From the NCBI GenBank assembly GCA_963838805.1, contig CAWISK010000008.1:372001-436000 (forward strand): 64,000 nt of DNA. Reading direction: 5' to 3'. The translations under genes and the position numbers were made by a program. The stretch comes from CAVRQM01 sp963838805 (GTDB taxonomy: Bacteria > Pseudomonadota > Alphaproteobacteria > Acetobacterales > Acetobacteraceae). Under the pieces are notes generated by a model that saw only the letters and a program-made list of their open reading frames with translations, ran no database searches and was not told the DNA's origin. Shown in pieces: positions 36,204 to 44,905 of this stretch; the first letter of the stretch is position 1, and each line of letters opens with the position of its first letter.

Positions 36204-37088
36204 GCGCCGGCTCCGCGCGCAGCGAACGATCGGCGCACCGCGGCGTAGAGGAGCATCAGGAGCAACAGCAGCAGGATCGAGAACACCCCGTATACCGACG
36301 CCTCGCCGAACCGGAACTGGCCGAAGCCCAGCTCGTAGATCTTCGTGGGAAAGATATGCGTCGCATCCTGCGGGCCGCCGCGCGTCAGCACCCAGATCAT
36401 GTCGAAATAGTTAAAGGTGAGGATGGCCGTGAGGATGACGTTGATCGCCACCGTCTCCCGCATGGCCGGCAGCACGACGGCGAACAGACGGCGCCAGCGG
36501 CCCGCACCGTCGATGGTGGCCGCCTCGATCTGCTCCTGGTCGATGCCCTGAAGTGCCGCGAGATAGACCACGGTGGAGAACGGAAACCCCTTCCACACCG
36601 CGGCAATGATGACGGCGGGCAAGGCGGTGCTGGATTGGGCCAGCCAGGCGATCGGGCTTGCCACCAGGCCGCTTTGCACCAGGAACGAGTTGATCAGGCC
36701 CAGTTGCGGGTCGTACATGAACCGCCACAGAATCGCCGCGACCACGCCCGGCAGGATCCAGGGCAGCAGGATCAGCGACCGCATGATGCCCTGTCCGTAC
36801 AAGCGCTGGTTCAGCAGCAGGGCGATAGCGAAGCCGATGAGGTTCTGCAGCGCCACGACGCAGACGGTCCAGATGCAGGAGTTCCATACGACGCGCGTGA
36901 ACACGGCGCTGTCGAGCGTGCGCACGTACGAGGCGAGGCCGACAAAGCGCGGCAAGGGATTGATGAACGAGCTGTCGTAGAGGCTTTCGATGACGGTGCC
37001 GATCATCGGGTAGTACATCAGCACCCCGACCAGCAGGATCGCCGGGGCTGAGGAACAGCCAAGCCAGCCAGGCGTCGCGTCTGGTCAT
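36200..37088 (-). CDS. Carbohydrate ABC transporter permease, MalF-like (CUT1, frameshifted near start)
   Basis: This permease of about 295 residues opens MTRRDAWLAWLFLSP. After a one-base shift at the GGGG run 37044-37047 it continues AILLVGVLMYYPMIGTVIES; deleting one base joins the two exactly. The body has PRFVGLASYVRTLDSAVFTR, the EAA loop ALQGIDQEQIEAATIDGAG and FNYFDMIWVLTRGGPQDAT, standard for MalF-type subunits. The span is 3n+1. It is separated from the substrate-binding protein gene by about 107 bases, mostly filled by palindromic repeat copy 2. Confidence 0.9.
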
Positions 37089-37108
37089 GCGGCCATCCTT
37101 GCCGGTAG

Positions 37109-37180
37109 CACCCTCACCCACCCTCTCCCGGAGGGAGAGGGCTTTGCCCTCTCTCTTTGGGAGAGAGCCGGGGTGAGGGT
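37109..37180. repeat. CCCTCTCCC-type palindromic repeat, copy 2 (reversed)
   Basis: The sequence runs CACCCTCACCCACCCTCTC ... GGGAGAGAGCCGGGGTGAGGG. Its reverse complement lines up with copies 1 and 3 (CCCTCACCCCGG at one end, GGGTGGGTGAGGG at the other). The hairpin arms are CCCTCTCCC and GGGAGAGGG. It fills the gap between the sugar-binding protein stop (37196) and the MalF-like start (37088). Confidence 0.8.
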
Positions 37181-37195
37181 AGGCCGCGGCCGGTA

Positions 37196-38417
37196 TCACT
37201 CCAGCGAGTCGATGGCACTGCACGCCTTGGCCGCGGCCGTCTGCGGGTTCACGCCGGCAAAGATGTCCTGTGCGAGATTCACCTCGATGTCGGACACCTG
37301 CAAATAGCGCGGCGACAGCGGGCGGGGTGCGGCATCCTGCAGCAATCGCATGATGCGGTCCGGACCCTTGCGGTTCTTCTGCAGGAAGGCCTTGGCCGCC
37401 TCGATGTTCGCCGGGATCAAATCCACCACCGCGCCGTTGACGTCCGGCCGCGTCAGGAACCGGATGAACTTCCACGCGGCATCCTGATGCTGGCTGCTCT
37501 TGTAGATGACCAGGTTCCAGCCGCCATAGGTGCCAACCGGCTTCCGGCCTTCGGGCGCGGTGCCGGCCACGAAATCCCAGTCGAGCTTGGATTTGGCGAG
37601 GGTCGGCTGCTCCAGCGCCGGCCAGAATTCCACGGCGAGCGAACCGTTCAGGAACAGCTCGCGCATGTCGCCGGACGAGGCGTTGGCGATGCCCTTCGGC
37701 GCGTAGGGTGCGAGCGAGGCGAGATAGGTGAGCGCTTCGACCGACTGCTTGCTGGTCAGGGCGCACTTGCCGTTGTCGTCGAGGATGCGTCCGCCGTTGG
37801 AGAAGATGAAGGAGTTGAGCACAACCACTGTGTCCTCGCCCTTATGCGCGAACAGGCCCAGCCCGTAATGCCCTTTCGCTGCGTCGGTCAGCTTCGCGCC
37901 TGCTTCCTTCATGCCGGTCCAGGTGGAAAGGCTTGCGGGATCGAGCCCGGCCGATTTCAGCAGCGCCGCGTTGTAGTAGCTGAACGACCAGACATCGACG
38001 TTGAACGGAATCCCCCACAATGTCTTGTCGTACACCGACGAGGCCCAGGCGCCGGGGAAGAACGCGCTGGCCTTGATGCCGGCAGCCTTCGCCCGCTCGT
38101 CCAGCGGTGCGATGGCGCCGGCGCTTGGCGAATGCCGCGACCCAGATCTGGTCGATGGTGGAGACATCCGGCGCGTTGCCGCTCTGCACGGCGGTCAGCA
38201 GGCGCTGCTGATATTCCGGATAGGGGATGGTGGTGACCTCGACCTTGATGTCCGGGTTCTCGGCCTCGAACCGCTTGACCGCCTCGCGCTGATACTGGCT
38301 GAGGCCGGACTCGGTCTGCTGGTTGTCCCAGAATTGCAACGTCACCGGATCGCCCGCACGGGCCGCCCAGGGGCAGGCGAGGGCAAGTGCTGCCGCGAGC
38401 AGCCATGTCGTTTTCAT
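37196..38417 (-). CDS. Extracellular sugar-binding protein (CUT1 SBP, frameshifted)
   Basis: This family-1 substrate-binding protein of about 407 residues has the signal peptide MKTTWLLAAALALACPWAARA, then VTLQFWDNQQTESGLSQYQR and FEAENPDIKVEVTTIPYPEY. The core is ASSVYDKTLWGIPFNVDVW, GMKEAGAKLTDAAKGHYGLG and VGTYGGWNLVIYKSS. Two parts are joined across a shift near 38125 (VAAFAK to GAIAPLDERAKAAG), equal to one extra base. The span is 3n+1. ATG 38417 gives a clean signal; an upstream in-frame start would add five residues. It is the first transporter gene after iclR. The ligand is not determinable. Confidence 0.87.
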
Positions 38418-38447
38418 TACGCATCCTCCCATGTTGGCGCTTTGTCG

Positions 38448-39242
38448 TCAGTGACCCAGCGCCGCCGAAATGGCACGCGCCGCCTCGGCGGTCGCCGCTC
38501 GTGCCACATCGAGCGACGGGGTGTCGTGGCTTACCGGCAGGAACGGCATGGTGAGTGCCGCGACAGCCGTATCCGTGAAGTTCCTGACCGGAAACGAGAT
38601 ATTCACGACGCCCGGCACCACCATCGACGGTCGCACGTCAAAACCGTCCCGCAGCACCGGGCCGAGGTGGTCTCGCAATTCGGCCATCTCCCGTGCGCTG
38701 CCGTTCACGTCTGCCAGCAGACGCTCGCGCGCGTCCTCCGGCAATCCGGCCAGGAGCACGAGACCCGAACTGGTTTCCTGCACCGGGAAGCGGGCACCGA
38801 GCGTTACGCCGTAGAACATCGGCTGCGGGGAGTTGACCTGCGCCACCACCGTTACCTCGCGACCGGTGAGAATTGCCAAATGGCAGCTCTGGCGTGCGAT
38901 CTCCGACAACCGCCGCATCGGCTCGGCGGCGGCAATGGTGAGGCTCGCAAGCGGCGGCGATTCATGGACCAGGTTAAAGAGCTTGAGCGTCAGCCCATAG
39001 CCGTCGCCGCCGGGTCCGCGCGCGATGTAGCCGCGGCGCTCCAGCAACTGGATGATGCGATAGACCTCGTGGATCGAGCGCCCGACGCCGGACGCGATCT
39101 CCGTCTGGCTACGGCCCTCGGCAGCGGCGGCCATGTATTCCAGGATGTCCAGCGCCTTCTCGACGGCGGGCGCGCGGTACTGCGCCGGCTCGCCCGGCGG
39201 CAGCGTATCGGCTTCGGCGGCGGCGCCTTGACGATCCGGCAT
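38448..39242 (-). CDS. IclR-family transcriptional regulator
   Basis: This regulator of about 264 residues has an N-terminal winged helix (VEKALDILEYMAAAAEGRSQ, then GRSIHEVYRIIQLLERRGYI) and an IclR effector domain (LVLLAGLPEDARERLLADV, PSMVVPGVVNISFPVRNF). ATG 39242 is preferred; an in-frame ATG at 39305 would add a tail lacking similarity. The gene is intact. It lies upstream of the sugar ABC operon on the same strand and is divergent, with about 70 bases between, from the SBP-like/CoA-transferase operon, so it may control both sides. Confidence 0.9.
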   Translation of the reverse strand: MPDRQGAAAEADTLPPGEPAQYRAPAVEKALDILEYMAAAAEGRSQTEIASGVGRSIHEVYRIIQLLERRGYIARGPGGDGYGLTLKLFNLVHESPPLASLTIAAAEPMRRLSEIARQSCHLAILTGREVTVVAQVNSPQPMFYGVTLGARFPVQETSSGLVLLAGLPEDARERLLADVNGSAREMAELRDHLGPVLRDGFDVRPSMVVPGVVNISFPVRNFTDTAVAALTMPFLPVSHDTPSLDVARAATAEAARAISAALGH

Positions 39243-39310
39243 GGGCGCAAGTAACTTGCCAGAATGAAAAACACAAGAGGGAAGCCGCTCTCTTCGACCG
39301 GCCATCCGCG

Positions 39311-40486
39311 GTGACCGCCGAGCCCGCCCATCGCGGCCTCACCTGGGATCATCCTCGTGGCTACGCGGCGCTGATCGCGGCGGCCGCGCGGGCGCAGGCG
39401 GAGCCCGGTCGCGCGCTGCTGCATTGGGACCGCCAGAGGCTCGAGGGGTTCGAATCGCATCCGATCGGCGATCTGGCGCGCGACTACGATCTGCTGGTGA
39501 TGGATCATCCGCATGTCGGCGAGGCGGTGGCGCTCGATTGCCTGGTACCGCTGGAGGAGCTGTTTGCCGCCGAACTGATCGCTACATGGCGGGCGCGAAC
39601 CGTTGGGCTGGCAATGGAGAGCTATCACTGGGCCGGGCGGCACTGGGCGCTGCCGCTGGATGTGGCCACCCAGGTCATGGCATCGCGCGCCGACCTGCTG
39701 GGAACCGCGCCGCCGCGCGACTGGAACGAAGTGATCCGGTTGTCGGAGCGTGGCCGCGTGGCGCTGGCGATTGCCGGCCCGCACGCGGTTCTGCACCTGT
39801 TCGCGATCTGCGCGGCGCTCGGCCACCCGCCCCAAGGTGACGATCTGCTGCCGGCCGCCGCCTGCGCCGAGGCGTGGGACATTCTCTGCCGCCTTTATGC
39901 GCGTACCGTGCCCGGAACCACGGAGATGAACCCGATCGGGCTGCTCGAGACGATGGCGGGCGGTGATGACATCGCCCTCGTGCCGCTGGTGTACGGCTAC
40001 GTGAACTACGCGGTGGCACAGCCGGGACGACGTCCGATCGATTTCGACGACGCACCGCTGGCGGGCTTGGGCGGCCGGCACGGCAGCATCCTGGGTGGCA
40101 CCGGCATCGCCATCACGCGGCGCGCGCGCGTGTCGCCGCCGTTGCTGGACCATCTCGCCTGGCTGCTCTCGGACGAAGCGCAGACGTGGTTCATTCCGGA
40201 GCACGAGGGCCAGCCGTCGTCACGCGCTGCCTGGCACGACAATCGCGTGAACGCGCGGTGGGGCGAATTCTATCGCCGCACCGAGGCGACCATCGCCGAC
40301 GCGGTGCTGCGGCCGCGCCATGACGGCTACATCGCCTTCCAGACGCGCGCCGCGTCGCTGGTCCGCGCGGGCTTGCGCGACGGTGCCGATGCCGCCTCGG
40401 TTCTCACGCGGTTGCGCGCCGCCTGGCGGGAGAGCCTCGCGCCTTCGTGCCGTCACGTACACGCAGGAGTATCCGTTCAGCCATGA
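39311..40486 (+). CDS. SBP-like protein without signal peptide, coupled to a CoA-transferase
   Basis: This 391-residue protein has the CUT1 substrate-binding fold but no export signal. It opens AHRGLTWDHPRGYAALIAAA, with DYDLLVMDHPHVGEAVALD, YHWAGRHWALPLDVATQVMA, LGGTGIAITRRARVSPPLLD and a C-terminal EGQPSSRAAWHDNRV and YIAFQTRAA block as in sugar-binding proteins. GTG 39311 is the only good start; sequence before it has no hydrophobic stretch. Its stop overlaps the CoA-transferase start as ATGA (40483-40486). A cytosolic SBP fold tied to CoA metabolism is unusual; it may sense or present a carboxylate or sugar acid. I cannot assign a reaction. Confidence 0.75.
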   Translation: MTAEPAHRGLTWDHPRGYAALIAAAARAQAEPGRALLHWDRQRLEGFESHPIGDLARDYDLLVMDHPHVGEAVALDCLVPLEELFAAELIATWRARTVGLAMESYHWAGRHWALPLDVATQVMASRADLLGTAPPRDWNEVIRLSERGRVALAIAGPHAVLHLFAICAALGHPPQGDDLLPAAACAEAWDILCRLYARTVPGTTEMNPIGLLETMAGGDDIALVPLVYGYVNYAVAQPGRRPIDFDDAPLAGLGGRHGSILGGTGIAITRRARVSPPLLDHLAWLLSDEAQTWFIPEHEGQPSSRAAWHDNRVNARWGEFYRRTEATIADAVLRPRHDGYIAFQTRAASLVRAGLRDGADAASVLTRLRAAWRESLAPSCRHVHAGVSVQP

Positions 40487-41696
40487 CCGACAGAGCCCCC
40501 GACAAGGCATTGGGCGACGTGACCGTGCTCGATCTCAGCCATCTGTTGCAGGGACCATTCTGCACGCAGTTGCTGGCCGACATGGGTGCCAATGTCATCA
40601 AGGTGGAACGCCCCGGCCAGGGCGATCTGTTTCGCACGCTGACCTTCAACAATCGCTGGGTGGGCGGCACCGAAAGCCCGAACTTCCTCGCCTGGAACCG
40701 CAACAAGCGCTCACTGGCACTCGACCTGAAGGCTCCCGAAGCGAAGATCATCCTGTACCGCATCGCCGAGACCGCCGACGTCGTGGTGCAGAACTTCCGC
40801 CCCGGGGTGCTGGCGCGGCTCGGTTTTGGCTACGAGGATTTCCGCCGCGTCAATCCGCGCATCATCTATTGCTCGGGGTCCGGCTATGGCGAGAGCGGGC
40901 CATATCTGAGCCGTCCGGGACAGGACATGCTGATCCAGGGGCTGACCGGATTGGCCGCCGCGACCGGGCGCGGCGACGGGCCGCCGGTGCCGGTGGGCGC
41001 CGGCTTCTCCGACCAGATCGGCGCCATGAACATGGTCTACGGCATCCTTTCGGCGCTGTATTGGCGCGAGCGGTCCGGCCGCGGGCAGGAAGTGCACGTC
41101 AACTTGCTGGCCGGAATGCTCGCGCATCAGAGCCAGGAGATGCTGATGGCGATGAATTTCGGCCAGGATTTCGAGCGCCCCAATTCCGGCATCGGCCATC
41201 CCGGCATGGACGCGCCGTTCGGCGTCTACCCGACTTCGGACGGGTGGGTGACGATCGCCATGAGTCCGTTCAAGCGGCTCGTGGGCGTGCTGGGCGACGA
41301 CAGCCTGCTGATCTACGACGATCCCGCCACGCTGTTCGACAAGCGCGACGAGATCTGGGAACGGCTCGCGGCGCCTGACGAAGACCTGGACCACGGCGAA
41401 GCTGATGGCGGCGATGCTCGCGGTCGATATCTGGTGCGGCGAGGTGAAGACGCATCTCGGCGCCGCGTCCGATCCGCAGGTGCAACACTTGGGCGCCATC
41501 GGCGAATACGAGCATCCGGTCGGCCGGAACGGTGAAGGTCGTGGCGCCGGCGGTCGGCATGAGCGAGACGCCGCCCGCGATCGACCGGCCGGCGCCGCTG
41601 ATCGGCCAGCACTCCGCGGAAATCCTGCGCGAGTTCGGCTTCGCGCAGGCGGATATCGACCGCTTCGTGGCAGGCGGCGCGGTCGCCCAGCCGTGA
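40483..41696 (+). CDS. CaiB/BaiF family (class III) CoA-transferase (frameshifted)
   Basis: This enzyme of about 404 residues moves CoA between carboxylic acids. Family features are VTVLDLSHLLQGPFCTQLLA, GANVIKVERPGQGDLFRTL, NRNKRSLALDLKAPEAK, VVVQNFRPGVLARLGFGYE and a C-terminal EILREFGFAQADIDRF. The last third is in two other frames: DIWCGEVKTHLGAASDPQVQ after a shift near 41380, and VKVVAPAVGMSETPPAI after one near 41535. Each equals one extra base; the span is 3n+2. It is coupled to the SBP-like gene upstream and to an enoyl-CoA hydratase downstream (GTGA at 41693-41696), forming a three-gene acyl-CoA unit. Confidence 0.85.
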
Positions 41697-42478
41697 GTGC
41701 CGATCCGCTGCTGCGCGACGAATTGGCACCCGGCGTCGCGCGTCTGACCTTCAACCGGCCGGACAAGCTGAACGCGCTGTCCACCGAGATGATCCGCATG
41801 CTGGATCGCGCGCTGGACGAGATCGCGGCGGATCGCGCGGTGCGGGTACTGGTGCTGGCAGGTGCCGGCGAGCGCAGTTTCGTGGCGGGAGCCGACATCG
41901 CCGAATATCGCGGCGGCCGTCACGCCGAATTCGCCGCCTACCAGTTCGAGAGCCGCCGCGTGTTCGACAAGCTGGAAGCTCTGCCCAGGCCCACCATCGC
42001 CGCCATTCGCGGTTATGCGCTGGGCGGCGGGTTCGAGATCGCGCTGTGCTGCGATGTGCTGATCTGTGCCGAGAGCGCGCGGCTCGGCCTGCCGGAGGGG
42101 CGGCTCGGCCTATCGCCCGGTGGCGGCGGCACGCAGCGCCTGACGCGCGCGGTGGGACGCCACGTCGCCTCGGACATCATGCTGTCGGGCTGGCGGATCA
42201 CCGGCGAGCGCGCCTGGCAGCTCGGGCTGGCGGCCGAGCTTTGCGCGGACGACGCGCTGGACGAGGCCGTGGCTGCGCGCGCCCGTGCCATGCTGAAGCT
42301 GGCGCCGCTCGCGCAGGCGGAGATGAAGCGGCTGATCCGGCAGGGTTCCGACGCGGCCCTGCCGGTGGCGCAGAGCCTGGAGCAGGAGGTGCTGCTGCGC
42401 CTGTACCAGAGCCGCGACGGACAGGAGGGCATCGCGGCATTCCTCGACAAGCGCGAGCCGGAGTTCCGGGGCGAATAG
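41693..42478 (+). CDS. Enoyl-CoA hydratase/isomerase family protein
   Basis: This 261-residue crotonase-fold enzyme has LTFNRPDKLNALSTEMIRML, the oxyanion-hole segments SFVAGADIAEY and GYALGGGFEIALCCDVLI, and the catalytic-glutamate region GLPEGRLGLSPGGGGTQRL. The C-terminal tail is ASFLDKREPEF-like (IAAFLDKREPEFRGE). GTG 41693 overlaps the CoA-transferase stop by four bases. The protein is intact. Together with the CoA-transferase it would activate and hydrate an unsaturated carboxylate; the substrate is unknown. Confidence 0.9.
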   Translation: MSADPLLRDELAPGVARLTFNRPDKLNALSTEMIRMLDRALDEIAADRAVRVLVLAGAGERSFVAGADIAEYRGGRHAEFAAYQFESRRVFDKLEALPRPTIAAIRGYALGGGFEIALCCDVLICAESARLGLPEGRLGLSPGGGGTQRLTRAVGRHVASDIMLSGWRITGERAWQLGLAAELCADDALDEAVAARARAMLKLAPLAQAEMKRLIRQGSDAALPVAQSLEQEVLLRLYQSRDGQEGIAAFLDKREPEFRGE

Positions 42479-42557
42479 GCGGCGCACGTCGATTTGACCG
42501 CTTCCGGCGCGCGGCGGGCGCGTTGCTGCTCATCATGCGGCAATGCGGGGGAGCGCC

Positions 42558-42773
42558 ATGTCGGTCGTGAAAGTCGTCGAACTGCTCGCCGAATCCGACA
42601 AGAGCTGGGAGGACGCCGCGCAGCAGGCCGTCGCCGAGGCGACGAAGACGCTGCGCGGCATCCGCTCCGTCTATGTGAGCGAGTTCCAGGCGACGGTTGA
42701 GAACGACCGCATCCGGGCCTTTCGTGTGAACGTGAAAGTGTCGTTCGTGCTCGAAAGAGAGAAGGCGGCGTAA
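42558..42773 (+). CDS. Dodecin
   Basis: This 71-residue dodecin forms a hollow dodecamer that stores or buffers flavins. The family pattern is clear: MSVVKVVELLAESDKSWEDA, AVAEATKTLRGIRSVYVSEF, IRAFRVNVKVSFVLE. The aromatic residue that stacks on the flavin, W at position 17 in KSWED, is present. ATG 42558 follows CGGGGGAG at good spacing and is the conserved start. Flavoenzymes are frequent in this window, but there is no operon link. Confidence 0.93.
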   Translation: MSVVKVVELLAESDKSWEDAAQQAVAEATKTLRGIRSVYVSEFQATVENDRIRAFRVNVKVSFVLEREKAA

Positions 42774-42811
42774 CGGATCGCGCCGCTGGAAAAGGCAATG
42801 GACGTGAGGAT

Positions 42812-43369
42812 ATGAGAACAACTTGGCTTGCCGTGCTGCCCCTCTGCGCGGCCCTGGCGGCGCCGGCCGGGGCGCAGTCCCCGCCGGCCCCGCTGACCTA
42901 TACCCAGCCGCTGACACCGCAGGCGGTGCAGGTGGTGCAGCAAGCCCTGCAAGGCCAGGGCGCCTATACCGGCCGCGTCGACGGCGTCTGGGGTCCCGAC
43001 AGCGAGGCGGCGCTGCAACGCTTCCAGCAGGCGCATGGGCTGCAGGTCACCGGGCAACTGAACGAGGCGACGATCGCCACTCTTTCGATCGCGCCCGACC
43101 AGATCCTCGCGAGCCCTGCGGCGCCACCGGCGACAGCGGCGGCGATTCCGGGCGCGCGCCTCAGTCACCTATCGGTGGCGACGGTCCAGTCGCGCCTGCG
43201 CGACCTGAACTTCTATAGCGGCGCGATCGACGGGGTCTGGGGTGGTGCCACGCAGCAGGCGATCGAGCAGTTCCAGCAGGGACGCGGATTGCAGGTGAAC
43301 GGCCAGCTCAATCCGGCGACGATCACTGCACTCGGGCTTTCGCCGGGCGTTCTCAGGCCGCAGCCCTAG
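42812..43369 (+). CDS. Exported protein with two peptidoglycan-binding domains
   Basis: This 185-residue protein has a signal peptide (MRTTWLAVLPLCAALAAPAGA) and two PG_binding_1 repeats: QAVQVVQQALQGQGAYTGRV to DSEAALQRFQQAHGLQVTG, then VATVQSRLRDLNFYSGAIDG to TQQAIEQFQQGRGLQVNGQ. The two repeats share the pattern YxGxxDGVWG and a linker rich in alanine and proline. No catalytic domain is present. It would sit in the periplasm on cell-wall glycan. It converges with larA, the 3' ends overlapping by four bases. Confidence 0.88.
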   Translation: MRTTWLAVLPLCAALAAPAGAQSPPAPLTYTQPLTPQAVQVVQQALQGQGAYTGRVDGVWGPDSEAALQRFQQAHGLQVTGQLNEATIATLSIAPDQILASPAAPPATAAAIPGARLSHLSVATVQSRLRDLNFYSGAIDGVWGGATQQAIEQFQQGRGLQVNGQLNPATITALGLSPGVLRPQP

Positions 43370-44670
43370 CGCCTATCCGCGCATACCGGGACCACATACG
43401 GCCCCTCCGGCACGATCGCCACCGCCGGGTCGCCGTGCCGATCCAGGCTGGCCCGCACCGCGGAGTCGATGTCGTCGATCAGATCGACGGCCGTGATGCG
43501 CCGCTCCTCCGCGTCAAGCCCCGTCGTGTAGAGCTGCACCCGTCCCAGCCGCATCGGCTTGAGCTGCATTTCGCTCTGCCATTCGTCCACGTCGGCGAGG
43601 GTCTTGGCGGTAAGTGTCGCAAGGAACCGTTCCGGCCCAAGTTCGACCAACCGTGCCTGCGCGGCGCGGAACTCCGCCGAGCCAAAACCTTCGGAGCAGG
43701 CTGAAGCAATGATGAGCGTGCCGCCCGGCTCCAGGATGTCGAGCGGCGTCACCATACCCTTGACCGTCTGATAATAGGTCTTGTCCAGCGGATATCCGGC
43801 CGAGGAGGTGACGACGGTGCTGAACCGGCGCGGCACGGGAATGCGCGTGGCCGCGGTGACCAAATCGACGGCGGCCAGATGGCCGGCGATGATCTCGCCG
43901 AAGGTGACGCACACCAGATCGCGATCCTCGTCGATCACCGTATTCAGCGCGTAGATGTCGCCGATCATGCGCACGATCTCAAGCTGTTCCTCGTGCAGCG
44001 GGTTGCCGACCAGGTTGCACTGGATGGCGAGCGGGTCCTCCATGAAGCGGGCGGAATGGAAGGTGCGGATGGTGTCGTGACGCGCTACTGCCGGGCGCCA
44101 CCACCTTCCGCCCGCCCGACCAGCCGGCCATGAAATGCGGCTCGACCAGGCCGGTCGCGATCTTCAGGTCGGCATCCATGAAGCGCCGGTCGATGCCGAC
44201 CGGCGTGCCGCGCGTGCGGGTGCAGCCCGAGATCGACATGCGCCACCTCGTCGCGCGCGAAATGGTTCTCGACGCGGATATTGGCAAGTACCCAGGCATC
44301 GCCCACCAGTTCGGCCAGTTCGGCGCCCTCGTTCGGGCCGATGCAGGCCGGTCGCCACCAGCACGGTGATGGCGTCGAGCGGGATGCCGGAGGCGGCCAG
44401 CGTCTCGATCATCGGCCGCAGGAACAGCCGGTTCGGCACCGGGCGGGTAATGTCGCAGATCAGGATGCAGGCGCTGCGCTTGCCGCGTGCGAGATCGGCG
44501 AGGGGTGGCGAGGCGATCGGTTGGGCGAAGGCGCGGGCGATGGCGGCGGCAGGGTCGCGCAGCTTGGGCAGCGCGGCCTTGCGGATCACGGTCGGCTGCG
44601 CGTGCGCGGGCAGGCGCAGGGGCAGGTGCCCGCGCCCGTAGGCGATGCCGATGGTCTGGTCGTCGTGCAT
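43366..44670 (-). CDS. larA: LarA-family nickel-pincer racemase, lactate racemase-like (frameshifted)
   Basis: LarA uses a nickel pincer cofactor to epimerise 2-hydroxyacids. Visible motifs are ILICDITRPVPNRLFLRPMI, VLVATGLHRP, and EPHFMAGWSGGRKVVAPG with the catalytic histidine and cofactor lysine. The C-terminal domain starts at ALNTVIDEDRDLVCVTFGE. Three shifts, each one extra base, place these in successive frames (near 44320, 44230 and 44080); the span is a multiple of three. ATG 44670 has GGGAG six bases upstream. It is divergent from an FAD-linked 2-hydroxyacid dehydrogenase. The pincer-making genes larB, larC and larE are not in the window. Other 2-hydroxyacids than lactate are possible in this family. 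Confidence 0.82.
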
Positions 44671-44905
44671 GGTGTGCTCCCGGCGATGATTGTAGCACCG
44701 GCGGGGAGGGGGGCGAATGGGGCGAAGGCGAAGGCCGCCCGGACGGCATCATCATGCGGCGGCCACGCATCGACCGCGCGAGAAGCGAGTGACCTGCGGG
44801 AACGGCATCGGGCACGAGGAACGGCTTGACCTGCACAACCCCAATCAGAGAGGACACTCAGGCCACGAGGCGTCGCCGCAATCATTCATTGCCGAAGGGG
44901 CCCCG

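Noticed and set aside
39435..39455. GGGGTTCGAATCGCATCC, tRNA-like
   Set aside because: It is coding in the SBP-like protein (EGFESHP), and no acceptor or anticodon arms are found upstream.
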